A DNA stretch of 64,000 bases. Origin: Auanema rhodensis (taxonomy: Eukaryota; Nematoda; Chromadorea; Rhabditida; Rhabditidae). This document shows positions 12,682 through 30,737 of the stretch, one piece after another. Where the stretch lies: contig OZ059898.1 of the NCBI GenBank assembly GCA_964057225.1, positions 5,518,001 to 5,582,000 of the forward strand. Direction: 5' to 3'. Every line of letters begins with the position of its first letter. Position 1 is the first letter of the stretch. The notes beneath the pieces were generated by a model. That model saw nothing but the letters and a program-made list of their open reading frames with translations, was not told the DNA's origin and did not search any database. The position numbers and the translations under genes are program-made.

Positions 12682-13050
12682 TCTGGCGACCGGGTTTTTA
12701 CCCTGGAAGAATCTAATAGAAAATTATAATAACCTGTGTTACTTTATTTCATTATAAAGCGATTTCAGATTTTTCTTAAATGAATATACACTTTGAAATA
12801 AACATTTACACATACTAACAAATAAATTATTTCATACAGCTTAAGACGTTAAAGGACCCAACAAAAGAAGTCGTGGAAAATTAGTCGCGCCAGAACCATT
12901 TTATTTAAAACCTTTAGACAAAAAGTTCGATCCGCTAGTCTGAACTTTCATCGAGTTGAATATTTTAAATAAACATTTTTATAAATCTAAATAATATTGT
13001 TTTCTAGTTGAAATTATATATATTATATGTTATTACTGCATTTAGGGGAT
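12682..13050. promoter_or_regulatory. Divergent intergenic region between NDUFA8 and WDR7
   Basis: AT-rich spacer of 369 bp between two divergently transcribed genes, so it should contain both promoters. No coding potential was seen. Its right end carries the acceptor-like sequence gcatttag five bases before the WDR7 ATG. Confidence 0.5.
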
Positions 13051-18552
<5,502 letters not shown>

Positions 18553-19168
18553 GGCCGCTTTATAATATCGTTTCCTACTTCACTTACAATGTGATCATTC
18601 TAATTTATTGATCTTGTAGATATTATATGGTTGTGTAGGTTTTAACCATTCCTCATGTCATAATAATGATTGTTTTTTATATTCTAGAGCAATCTTATAG
18701 TATTTATATAGTATCCTAACAGATATAATTTATTATGTTTGTATATTATGTGTAAATCTAGTCTATTTTTTCAACACATTCCAGCCTGAAACGGTGTTGT
18801 AAAAATGTTATAGCTGAATTAAGTTTATTTTCTCAAACTCATCTTTTAATAAAACTTCTATCGATTTTACTAAAATCACATATTAAAATCATTGATCAGA
18901 ACAAGTAGTATTTGCATTTAAAATTTTGTTTAATGCTTTCCTACGTCATGAGTAAAACCATTTTGTTTTCAACTTTTGTACCGAGTGGTTGCTTCATTCT
19001 GTCTACTGTAGGCAACCGTAATCACTTGTTTTATACCTTCCCAGACAAGTAAATTTCTAATTTAAACTAATTCTTATGAATGTGCGAACTCAAACGTTTA
19101 TAGGTACCATATGCGTCACCTGATCTCAGATCAAATACAATGAAAACTAGTTCATTCACATATTAAAC

Positions 19169-19239
<71 letters not shown>

Positions 19240-19435
19240 GTGTATATTGATATAAAACATATTGAAATTTTTTTAGTTTTTTTTCAATTTATTATGTTAT
19301 TCGTGAAAACAATTTAATTGTGAAATTTTTTCAATATGATTTTCAGACATTATTCTTTTTATAATTTTATTTGTTTAATATTCTCCGCCTCTCCGTATGT
19401 TTTATTCTTATTGTATTATTTCGATAGTCGAGTTC
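18553..19435. other. Intergenic region with TA microsatellite
   Basis: This contains the WDR7 3' UTR and, at its right end, the 5' region of the secreted cysteine-knot gene. AT-rich with no reading frame of note. Confidence 0.6.
19172..19234. repeat. (TA)n microsatellite
   Basis: An uninterrupted AT dinucleotide run of about 60 bp in the spacer between WDR7 and the secreted cysteine-knot gene. Confidence 0.95.
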
Positions 19436-21047
19436 ATGATGATTGGATGGCTTTTCCTTCTTGCTAGCACCGCTTATGCTCAAAATATATCGCTTCCGAA
19501 TGCCGATATTTTAAGTCAGGTATACTTAGTTTTAAATATTATAATGTTTTTTAATGTTCTCATAATTAAAAACATAAACTCTAATAGAATCCTTTCTGTT
19601 ATTTGATACATACTCATGTAACTCCTGATCTTATCTACAAATCACTTTAGTTGTTTGCCTAGAAATGAGTTCGTCAGTAGATTAATCCTCTGACATTTGG
19701 GTAAACAACTGAATTATAAATCTAGTGTGTTTCAAAGTTTGTTCTTTCTATTGTTGAAATCGCTAACTATTCATTTTTCTCAAGGTCTTGTACTTTCTAT
19801 GGTTTTTTCTCAGTACATAAATGTGTTTAAACATATTCGTTTTGGACACTGAGTCATTGAAGAAAATATATAGACAAGAAATATTATAAAGTAATGAAGT
19901 TATTTTCAGTGTCAATGCCTTGTCAATCCATCGGGAAATGGATGTTTACAGTATGATGCAAGATATCAAGCGGCTACAATTGAAGAAGCTATGGCTAGCT
20001 TTCCAGACTTAACGCTAAATGACAACAACAATTTATCCGATAATAAAACACTAGCGGTATTTTTCATTTCTTTTAAAGTTCCAAATGCAATATAACGTTC
20101 AGGAAACGGCTTCATGTTCAACACCAGAATGTTCCAAATGTCATGAAGAACTACAACAAAAACTGAAGAGTGTATTTATACTATAAAACTTTAAACCAAA
20201 ATAAATTAAATTTTCAGATAGGATTGCTGCCAACCACAATTACTGATGTACTAACTTCTCAGACTGATTTAAACACATTTTGCGACAAGTACAGATTCTC
20301 TCGTAAAGACCACGGAACATATAGCAAAGTCCAAGAGAAAAGTTGAAAACAGTTTTTTTATTTTAAATATTATTATATTTGAGTTTCAGAAGACGATTCA
20401 GATTCTAGTGAAGAAGACGAGAGTAAAGAAAAAAAAGAAAAGAAAAGGGAAGAAAAGAAAAGGAAGAATAACGAAGAGAGACATGAAAGAAACGCTCGAA
20501 GATATCGTAGAAAAGCTGAAGCAGTTCCAGAAGCTGCTGCTACTGATCCTGCTTTAATAGGTCAGATAACTTCAGTTTATTTTTGTAGAAGAATATTGTC
20601 AGGCGAACGTTTTACAATCTCATGTTCTGCAAAAGGAGTAACGACAGATGCTACTGGTTTAATAAGCTTATGTTCATCTTGTTGGGTATGGAGAAAATTA
20701 CCAAATAACTACACACCTCAGTTCATAAATGAATTGGTTTGTGACAACTCTGATAATGCCTGTCTTAGTGGTAAGCAATTCATATTTTCTTGTGATCAAT
20801 ACAAAATCAGGTTATGCCTCATGTGGTGTTGGACATAGATCTTTAGAAGTTATCCGGGATGATAACGGCGTGAAAACTACGGTAGTTATGTCTGCAGGTT
20901 CTTATTGTGAATGTAAAGTTGCGGTAAGCTCAGGTATCGCAAGTATCAAATTAATTTATAATTCAGCCGGGTAGTGTTCTTCAATCTCTGGTCAATGGTA
21001 CCGGCTTACCATCACCATTGCCAGCAAGCTCCGGAACTGGTATATAA
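19436..21047 (+). CDS. Secreted pro-protein with furin site and IL-17-like cysteine domain (candidate ILC-17-type cytokine)
   Basis: Proposed exons are 19436-19519, 19910-20056, 20103-20171, 20218-20302, 20390-20770, 20811-20923 and 20967-21047. The product starts with a signal peptide (MMIGWLFLLASTAYAQ) and a short Cys-containing region (CQCLVNPSGNGC; CSTPECSKCH). Next come an acidic then strongly basic stretch (SDSSEEDE; REEKKRKNNEERHE) and a dibasic cluster ARRYRR of furin type. The C-terminal domain has CSSCWVWRKLPNNYTPQFI, NELVCDNSDNACLSGYASCG and VVMSAGSYCECKVA. A CxxCWxWR start, a P..I.E..C segment, a long beta-hairpin and a final VxAGxxCxC resemble IL-17 family cytokines, which nematodes encode. 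The splice at 20302/20390 uses donor GTAAAG and keeps the frame. An alternative is an unrelated nematode secreted cysteine-rich family. Confidence 0.6.
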
Positions 21048-21301
21048 GCTTATTTATTCTCCATGTAGTTTACAGAGATTGAAAATGATATTAGTATGTG
21101 ATATGTAATACTTCTAATAATTTTTTTCCATTCTTGCCTCCAAGAAGCTTAATTTTTTTTTTAATTCAACGATTAAATTAATTTTCTAAAGTAGTATGAT
21201 TTTATTATTTTTTAGAAAAAATATAGCAACAAACCGCTAATGCGTGTACATAATAACAACGAAAAAACAATAACAGTAGCAGAAAAAACATTTCTTCTAA
21301 C

Positions 21302-22955
21302 TTATTTAAGAATAACCGTTTCCCCTTCCATATCATCGTCATCATCATCATCTAAACCACTAAGTAGATCATCTACATTTCCTAACGCTTTCTGAAAAAA
21401 ACATAATCAGAGAACGGAATAAGGCCTTGGATGTTACTTGAGTTGCTTCCACATTACTTTGTTTCATTTGTATATTATCGAAACCTTCGGCAATATCTCG
21501 AACCTTAATAAAGTTCAATGAAAACTTGATATCTTAGCACATAAATTACTTGTTTAGCAACAGCTTCCTTGTCATCTTCCTCCATATCAGTTTCACTTTT
21601 AACAATACCACTTAAAGGATTCTCCTAGATTAAACAATTATTCACATTGAATATTATTCACTCACTTGTAGGATTACACTGTTTTGCTGAATATAGCTGG
21701 AAGGTTCTGGAATTTGAATTGAAGGAGCTATTAATTCGTCAGGGTGTGATTCTCTTGACGTTAACAAATCGGGAGTTATTGTTACTTCAAATCCACCAGG
21801 CTTAATATATTTGGCCCTTTTTTGAGAATCATCTTTGATAACATCAGATATCAATTCAGATAAGTTAATAACACGCTGCATGGCCTTTCTAACACAATTC
21901 TCGATCTAAACAAAATATATTAACAGTTTACATTTGAATAGTCCCACTATTTGAGTTGTTAAAATCATATCAGTAGATTGATGAAGAGCACAAACTTCTT
22001 TCCTTTTATTACAAGCCACAACTACGTTGCCGGCTAGGCATTGGCTTTCTTTGTCGGTTGGATCGACCAGAACACTTTGTCTGAAAAAACACGAAGAGGA
22101 AATGAGTACAGAAATATTTTCTAACCCGTTTTCAAGAAAACCAAACGTAACGCAAATGGGCATATGGTAAATATTCAGTGGTACTAATGGTTTTTCCCAT
22201 TGAGAATGCTAAAGAACAAAGAAATAAACTATGACAATGAAATTAGGTACTAACGATGATTGTATGATGAGGCTCGATAGTAACTTGAGGCCTTCGAAAA
22301 TGATGTAAAGCAGCCACAGCTGCAACCGATGCACAATCAAGAAGAGAACCGTCGTCATCCAGTACTTTTACGTCAATTCGTAAGCACCAAACTTCTTTCT
22401 CAGCTCGCACACATAATGACTATAAATTCGATATAAATATTTTAAAAAATCAATTAAATTGACCTCAACATCTATACAACGAGAATCTCGTAAAACTAAC
22501 TCTAGAAGTCTAGTGAGTTCCATACCACGATCACCTAATCTGTTGTGCTCATGTGCTAAAAAACAAAAAAAAAGACATGAAACATTTCAACTATAAAATA
22601 GAATACCAGGGTTTCCCATCGGACTCATATCCACATCAATATAAATTAAGCCTTTTTGTGGTCTAGTTTTGTTAGGCTCTTTCAAAGTAGCACTAACACC
22701 ACAAAATACTCTAAATTACAATGATAAATGTAATATTGTATATAAACTACCTAGTTGAACCCATTGAGCATAACGCTGAACCACAATCAGATCCTACAAT
22801 CAATTTTACAGGCCTATACTCTTGTAATTTTCTTCCATCGAGTCTCTTTAAAATGGTTTGCAATTGAAAGCACTACGATTTTAACTAACCGAGCCATCTT
22901 TCAAACAGTCTGTTATAAAAATTTTTTCACAATTTGACAATGGATCTGTTCGCAT
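21302..22955 (-). CDS. EXOSC9/RRP45, RNase PH-like subunit of the RNA exosome
   Basis: A catalytically inactive ring subunit of the nuclear and cytoplasmic 3'-5' exosome. The N-terminus has DPLSNCEKIFI and LKRLDGRKLQEYRPVKL, as in EXOSC9. Downstream come the RNase PH core (GLIYIDVDMSP; LVLRDSRCIDVE; LLDCASVAAVAALHHF) and the typical MPICVTFGFLENG and VLVDPTDKESQCLAGNVVVA. The C-terminus ends in a run of Asp followed by METVILK-like residues (stop at 21302), a usual acidic tail. An acceptor-like ttcaattcag abuts the ATG directly. It lies 246 bp downstream of prefoldin 5 on the same strand, a spacing that suits an operon. Confidence 0.93.
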
Positions 22956-23200
22956 CTGAATTGAAGAGTAGGAATACTGATATCATTAACGTTAATATTA
23001 AAAGTAAATTTCTAGACTATAAACCTTTACAAAATAAAATCTTATTGAAGTCAACCATTCATTGATAACAACAAAAAAGCGAAAAGAAAAAAAGAAAACA
23101 TAAAATGAGATTGGCTAAAAAAATAAAGCAGAAAGCTTACACGAAGAAGAATCAGACAATAACATCCCATAGAATATTGCTTCAACTTCCAAGTGCAAAA

Positions 23201-23785
23201 TTACTTGGCAGGCATGCTAGCTAGTTGTGTAGTAATTTTTTGTTGCAAGTTTTCATAAAGAATAGCACGGGACCGCTTCTTATCCACAAGGTGCTTGTCA
23301 ATAGTATCCAACTAAAGTAGATTAACTAATTATAACTTAACTCGAACCCATACCTGTGTTTGAATGAAAGCTTTCTTCCGTTCGAAAAACGATATTGCCT
23401 TCTCACGACTCATTTCAGCGTAATAACCAGTCCCAATTTCAACAAGCATTTTGCTAGGATCAGAGAGCTCAGCACGAATGTACATCTTTAAAAATATATA
23501 ATCAGAACAAAATATACACTTACCGATTCAGAAAGTGGAATCAATGATTTTGCTCCCGCTTCTGTTCCTGCCAAATTATTCAAAGCAACCAAACTTTTTT
23601 CATTCTTATCTATGAAACTCTAAAAAGAAATTTGAAAAGAAGAACACTTAAATTAATACTTTAAGTTGTGTAGCAGATTCGAGGAAAAAAGCGTATTCTT
23701 GCTCAACTTGCTTCTGAAGTTGGCTTAATTGTTCGACTCCTAATTCACTAATAGGAATAGTTTGCATTTTTCCATCACCACTCAT
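23201..23785 (-). CDS. Prefoldin subunit 5 (alpha-type prefoldin)
   Basis: Part of the cytosolic hexameric prefoldin that passes nascent actin and tubulin to CCT. The protein starts MSGDGKMQTIPISELGVEQL and continues LQKQVEQEYAFFLES, then MYIRAELSDPSKMLVEIGTG and YYAEMSREKAIVFFERKKAF, ending with QKITTQLASMPAK. This is the alpha-prefoldin layout: two coiled-coil arms separated by a short beta-hairpin with the VEIGTGYY motif. About 150 residues, the family size. atttttgcag lies 13 bases before the ATG. Flanked by GH18 (upstream, 246 bp) and EXOSC9 (downstream, 246 bp) on the same strand. Confidence 0.93.
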
Positions 23786-24030
23786 GTTTTAAAACAACTG
23801 CAAAAATATATTTTCAGAATGAAATATTTATTGAAAACGAAATAAAAATAAAAGAAATATTCAACTGGAATCCATAACTATTGGCTAATGTTTTATATGC
23901 CTTACGATAATCATTTCCAATTGTACGTAACAATGAAGAATTTGCTATTTTTAATTGAACGTCACTACATTGTTACATTTAATTCAAATTCAAAGCGATT
24001 ATATAGAATTCTATAACGGAAGGGTGTACT

Positions 24031-25641
24031 TTACTTCTTATTATTTATAACAGAATTTATTGCTTTAATAAGAGGGAAAGATCCATTACCACATGAACCA
24101 TAATAATCATCAGATCCTGAAAATGTGTTATGTTTCTAAAGCAAAGCAGTTTAAGAACCTAAGTCATATATCATAATTCCAGCAATGTTTAACTGATTAG
24201 CGTATTGAGCTTTTTCTCGCATGCTTCTCTCGTCTTCTGTGCTTATCCATATTTTATCATTTCCTGTATTTATATTAAAGTTTTTAATACAACTTGACTT
24301 GACATACCGTAAACGTACGGTGATGATGCTTTTTTGTTCCAAATATACCTATAGTTTCCTTCATCTTTCAAAATTTCACATATCTCAATCGGAATGAATT
24401 TTCGGATTATACAAAAAAAAATGATACCACTGCCTTCTTGCTGTAACCTTCTACCGTTCCTTCGGCCAGTGCGTATGGCTTGTGCATATACTTATTAACT
24501 AATAGATATGCTCTGCTATACGTAGGAATTCCAAATACTGTTTTATTTGACCACAGTCCTAACTTTTTCCATGTTGCCATTGACGATTCCTTTAAAACAG
24601 TTTCATATTTAGTTTATTAATGGGACGATACACTAACTGAATTCATTTCTCCTATAACACCAGCTTCACCTCTCAGTTTTCTGAGAGGAGCATTGAAACC
24701 TACCACAGGGTATAAGTATGAGAATATATGAAAATCATAGTTCATGACCTGCACAAAATCCAAATACCTGAAAAAAATTATTTAACTACTAACAATGTGG
24801 CGTTTAACCTGTTTAGTTTTGAAATATCATAAGCAATTTTCGAAATAGTAGGTGGTCCTGACACTGCAGCAGTTATTAGATATTGTCCATTTAATCTCTC
24901 GTAGAGCTTCTGTTATGAATATGGTAATATCTCTGATTGTATCATTTTATCAACCTCTAAAAGATTACCGAAGAGGTATTTATCGGATTTCTGAGCGTCT
25001 GAGCTCCAAGCAGGAAATTCCCAATCCAAATCGAGCCCGTCAAAACCATATGTTTCTAAGTACCATTTAGATTTATTTACAAAACGATCAATCAAAATAG
25101 TATTTGAAACCTTAATAGTTGATATCGATAGTTTATTTTTATCTTAGAAAGAGCTAACCAGTTTGCTGAATGATGGATTTGATCCTGTTACACATATCAA
25201 AAGTTTTGTGTTAGGAGCGTATTTCTGAATTATATATTTTTTAGCTAAAACTACTTTACTTACTTTCACATTTTTGAAAGTATCTGTAGCAATAGATGAT
25301 GGAGTTTCCAGAAGGCCTAAAACATCAACTTTCGCTTGTCCAATGAGAATTATATGAGTGCATAAACTATCCTCAATCAAAGAGACCGGAGGATCATTTA
25401 ACCTAAACTTTTGAGCTAACTCTAGTAACTCTTATCAACATGTACTTACGTGTAGTAACAGGACCTTACTTGGCAGTAAGTAGTTTGAACAAAGTATATA
25501 CATATTATAACCTTGAGTATAAGCATCGAGATTTTCAGCTAAACATATAATCAATCAAAATCAAAATAAAACATTTATTATTATATCGATAATTATTATG
25601 GCATTATTATGAAAAGCCACGCTCTTGGAGGTAGATGCCAT
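24031..25641 (-). CDS. GH18 chitinase-like protein
   Basis: Glycoside hydrolase family 18, which cleaves chitin-type N-acetylglucosamine polymers. Recognisable parts in order are SLIEDSLCTHIILIGQAKVD, ANTKLLICVTG-like strand, YGFDGLDLDWEFP (catalytic DxxDxDxE intact), YLDFVQVMNYDFHIFSYLYP, GIPTYSRAYLL, YANQLNIAGIMIYDL, then GSDDYYGSCGNGSFPLIKAI and stop at 24031. There is no chitin-binding domain after the catalytic barrel. The 5' end is uncertain. I extend to an ATG at 25641 that would encode a hydrophobic N-terminal segment (AIIIIDIIINVLF), a possible membrane anchor or signal, but the donor after it is weak. An ATG at 25503 is the alternative. Function in cuticle, eggshell or pharynx turnover is only inference. 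Confidence 0.75.
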
Positions 25642-25882
25642 TACAAAGACAAAAATGACACAACCTTGTCTATGTTACACAGCGTATATCACAAAGAGAA
25701 ACTAATAAAATACTCGTGAGGAATTGAAGCTTCTTCTAGATTGCACAACAATTTAAGACAGCTATAGAAGTGAAAAATATGAACAAGACGGGAGATAAAA
25801 TAGAGTATCTCCGAGTATATCTTATCTGTTCGATAGGAGGGGAATGTTAAAAACAAGTCATAAGGTCAAAGTAGTATAGGAA

Positions 25883-28800
25883 TTAGTTTTTTCTCTCATA
25901 AAATAGTAGGTAAGCAGCAGCCTTATCAACATCAACTTCGGCGACTTCCTAAAAGTATTGTATTTCCTTCTATATATAATCAATTGAACATACCCTTACG
26001 GAACAATCATTAAGTAATAGCCATTTTTCATCTTTTCCACGAGCATAACTCACAAAATGTCCAGATGATAACTGACCATAATGATTCTGAAAAAAATGTT
26101 TAAAACTGTTTAGTCAACGAGTCCTACGGCTATAGCTATACAATCGTATAAGCCACCATCAGTCTGGTCAACGTAAGGTGAAGGATCGAAGTTGCTTAAT
26201 GGAAAATCGATAGTTCTCTTGCATTTACCCATTCGATTTTCATTTCGTAGATATTCAAAGCGTTTGAGGTGAACAATCTTAAAATAACATTTAAGTAAAC
26301 ATGCTTTCAATAAAACTTACTAAGTATTTGGGCAATCTCCATATAGACATAACTTTGTCTCTGTGGGTTTTTCTATGGCATGTTTCACAGTGTAGTAATT
26401 CTTCCAATGTCTCGGGGCAGCTAAATCTAAAGTTCTTTAAAAGAACTAACTCTTGAAAAACCTGAATTTTTGTAAACATTCTCCGAGGGAAGATGGTGCT
26501 ACGTGCCTTGTCCAAGTTTCATCTACAGAAGGATCATCAATACAAGCCTGTACAAATAAAAACAATACAATAAACTATTTAGCAATCCTACCAGTTCTTG
26601 TGAATGATTATATTTCAAATAAAGAGCGATCGGCAACCAATCCACAGATATTGTGCATTTTGGAGGAACATGCACCTGACAAAACGATGAATTCCAAAAT
26701 TTAATAATAAAAGCACCTTCTTGTCATCGGCAGGTATTGTACATCCTCTACAAAAGTTTAAAGCAGGACATTGTTCACACCATTCCCATCTAGCATCAGT
26801 AATGGATAATGTGAAGGGATAACCGGAAGAAGCATCTTCACATCTGAAAAAAATATTGAAAAAATTAAAATGAGGCTTTCCCACGGATCCATAGCCCTGC
26901 TTGCGAAAGCAGATGAAGAAAAATCCATAAACCGGCGAATCTATAAAATGAAAACAGTCACTGACTATTAACCTATAATATTTTACTTGTTGCATAACAT
27001 CTTTGTATAGGTCACTCCCACTGGATTCCTCAGAGCATGTTATAATTAAAGGTAGTCCAAAACGTGAAACAACACAACCGCCAGTGGATCCAAGTAAATA
27101 TGGTTCATGGTTATATTGCTGTACGTTATTACTATTTAACAAAACATTGTATTATATGAACTTACAAGCTTACGATGAGTTCCAATACGCCAGCTCACAC
27201 ATTCTTCAGGTACTTCAAGTGCATAGAAACGAGCATTTTTTGGAAACTCGCGCAGTAAGAGAGAATTTTGCATTCCGCTCTCATTTGACTGTAGAACAAA
27301 TATAATTTCGAGAAGTATTAGCACCTTGTACCAGTAATGTTCCCCTACTGCCACCACATTGGAGAGTCAATGAATTAGCATTCAGACCTGAGGAGTCAGA
27401 AACGAGAGCTTTGAATTGCCCCACAGTGGTTTCACGCGGTAAACGGAACCCAAAACGTTTAGGTATACTTCCATCTCTGGGTGCCACTGTGATATATTCA
27501 ATAAAAAAACATAAAACTCAGAGAACATACCAATTATCTCATAAAGTTCAACATTGTCAAACCCGATTGGAAGACTAATTGAATTGTAAGGCTCAAAAAC
27601 CGTAGAAGATTTTTGACACGATCGGCATATAAGACGGGACCGTAGTTGCCCTATGCTAATGGAATTGAAAAATAAATGTTCAATCGAAAATACCGGCTAA
27701 TATACGGGAAACTAGAGAATTTTCTCGCACTAAATATTTATCCCAAGAATGCTGGGCTTTCTCATTATCAGGAGCATCCTCTTTTATTTCAATATTAGTA
27801 TTATTTTCATCGTGTTTTTCCTGTAAATTACGTATCAAAACATGAAAATACAAAACTATTCACCAATAATTGCATACATATATGCAATTGGTCCAAAAGA
27901 AATGATACGAACTCTTGACAATCATGTTGCTCAAAAGAATCAAACATATCCGAAGCAGAACGAACCGAATCCTGTGACAAAACCTTTAAAAATAAGAAAA
28001 GATAGTAAATACATACATTGAAACTATTAGGGACGATGTTTTTCTTTTTACCAGCCCATAATTCTTTAATAAGTTTAGCATATTCTAATGTTACCCCAAT
28101 GGCTTTACGGGTAGAAGAAGGAGTAGAAGAAAACAAATCTATATTTGAACTGAAACCATTCATTAGCTATACCGAAATCAGCAAAAACATACTTCGATAA
28201 CTTATCAATATTCGAACCATCTAATAAAAATTCTGTTAGAGGTGCTACTCGAGCCAGGCACTGAACCGCAGCATTTCGATAGCAAAAATTTCCTGAATTT
28301 ACCAGACCCACTGCTCCAGGTCGCGCTGAAAAAAAGTATATTGATTATTATTTAACCCTTAACACCTGAATATATGTTGCTAGTGATTGAAGTTATTTGA
28401 GTTCCTGTTAGAGATGCACGAAGTTCTTCTGGCCAAACACCTGTACCTTGGTCACGAACTTCGAGTAAAAACTTAATACTGATTATTTTTAAAAAGTAAA
28501 TACGATATAAATACTTTGTTCACTTTTTTATTACGGAGACCTAATTGATAAAGTGTTCTTTGCCCATCATCAAGCATAGTATTAGCTTCTTCATTTGTAT
28601 CCTGTGTACGAATAACCAACCATAACCTTGCTTCACCCTCTTTAAGACGTAATTCAGTTGTGCACATATTTAATAATTCGTCAACCGTCATTGATCGTGA
28701 GACCTGTGAAACATGTTAAAAATATTTTTGATAAAACTCGTAGTAATTAATCACTTGAGCACATGCCCAGGGGGAGACGGGTTGCATTCCTTCTGCATCT

Positions 28801-30559
28801 CTATTTTTCTTTCTATCGTGACCCATCAATAAAATATCTAACGGGTACAGTTCTAAGCCTTCTTCGCCATCATCAAAAAATTCTCCACCAAGGCGTTTTC
28901 TAGTAAACTGGCCATCGACCTGAATAGAATAAAAATTGTAGAACAATTTAATAATAAAAAACCGATAACGCGCAGCCATGCCATCGAAGCCAAGCTCTCC
29001 ATAATGAGGGAGGGACAGCAACATATTCGGATCTTTGTAGGTCACTACGAAGACTAGCCGATTCAGGAGAGATGCAGGCAACTTTCCCACTCCATCCTTC
29101 ATCCTCCTTTGAGCCTTTTATGAAAGAATTATCAACACGAGGTGGTTTTTTATTCTATAGTATTCAGTATTTTAGTGATTAGTCTAGTGATTTAAAACAA
29201 CCTTCTCAGTTGAAAATTTCCACTTTTGATGCCATGAAGAGGAAACTATATTCCACACAGATAAGCGCAAATGCTTTATTCTTTCTTCAAATTTACAAAC
29301 TACATCATGTTCTACTTCATATGATTCTGGTCTCAGCCCAAGACATATATGACCAATCTGAAAAATGTTTGAGATCAAATTTCAAATTTTTTTCCTAAAA
29401 ATATTACTTCAACAGCCATATCAGAGTATTCTCGAGAATAACTTCCATTTACCATAGCCCACGTTGCAAAATCTACTAATGCTGCTGCATTTCCAGCGCT
29501 CTTTATAAGATTTTGATGCTCAGGAACCTATAATAATCATGAAAAAGAACATTCCCACAGTGAAACTACTTACAACACCTAAAGAAGAATACATGGTATT
29601 AAGTTCTTCATCATTCAATTGATTATCACCATCTTCATCCCATATTTTTGCCAAAACTGAAAAGACAATATACTTTTGAAAGACATAAAGACATACATGA
29701 CAATCGACTGGGAAACGGTCCTCTACACATAGCAGAAAGTCCACATACAAGCTCTCGAAAATCGATATGTCCATCGTTATTTTCATCAAAAACACAGAAA
29801 AGTCTTGAATAATTGAATTTTATCACCAACGAAGATAAAAAAAACCTCCTGGAAAAATAATCTGGAAAGCAACCATTCAGGCATTCATCCCAACGCTCTC
29901 TAGACATTTTACATACTGTCCTATCACTAATAGTAGCGAAGACTTTTTCTAATTCCATTACCTCTTCTACGGATACTAAAATATAAAGGTTCAATTTGAG
30001 AACAAAATACTATAGCTCACAATGTGTTACATAACTCATAACCTCATAAAAGGATATGTATGAATCATCCATCCTAGGAGAGAGTAATGGAGGTCTTAAA
30101 CCCCAGGAAGAAAACTGCCGGTGCTCTTCGATAAAGTCTTGAAATAAATATAAAACTAAAATATCAAACAATATGTCATACTTGATTGAACTTCCTCTAC
30201 TCGGCATAATCCCACTAATGCACATAACAAATTTTCAAAAGTAAGTGTTTCAGCACCTCTAGTAAAAAAATAAAACAACGCTCTTTGTTCCTCTGAAGGG
30301 ATTGAGGCATTCCCAAGGAGATGGTAGCAGAAATCCTGAAGAAACTAGAAATAGGCTTCGTATTAAAAGAATCTTACATCAAATGTTAATGAAGGTTTCT
30401 TGAACCTAGTAAATGCTGTTTGTATTCGATTATATTCCTCTTCAGAAACTAAATCAAACAATTGATGTCAATTTCAATTAACGAAAACCAACTATGAGCT
30501 CTTGCAGTTTCAATTGTAATAAGATGATCAGAAGCATCACTAGTAAGAGTGTTTCCCAT
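25883..30559 (-). CDS. USP32-type ubiquitin-specific protease with EF-hands (CYK-3-like)
   Basis: A cysteine deubiquitinase. The N-terminus MGNTLTSDASDHLI begins with a myristoylation-type MGN. EF-hand loops follow near 29780 (DENNDGHIDFRELVCGLSA) and 29620 (DEDGDNQLNDEELNTMYSS). A DUSP domain lies near 29378-28980 (WHQKW; GKLPASLLNRL). The catalytic domain has the Cys box GLVNSGNFCYRNAAVQCL near 28300, QHDCQEFVSFLLDQLH, and the USP32-type insert (YPFTLSITDARWEWC; LNFCRGCTIP). It also has zinc-type CETCHRKT, LPKYLVSFIE, LKRFEYLRNENR, and the His box GHFVSYARGKDEKW with NDCSV near 26050. Catalytic Cys, His and Asp are present. The Cys box reads NFCYRN instead of the usual NTCFMN. Caenorhabditis cyk-3 has this architecture. 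aattaag abuts the ATG. Confidence 0.93.
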
Positions 30560-30737
30560 CTTAATTGTACGTTTTCATAATTCTAAACTGATATGAGCAA
30601 TCTGTGCAGTAGATTATCCAAAGGTACATACTTGGAACAAAGCCAATATATTATAACAAAAAACGAAAACTTAACATTTATCATGGAAATGATTCATAAC
30701 AACAATGATTAAGAGGAAAACCTGAAGAATGAGTATA

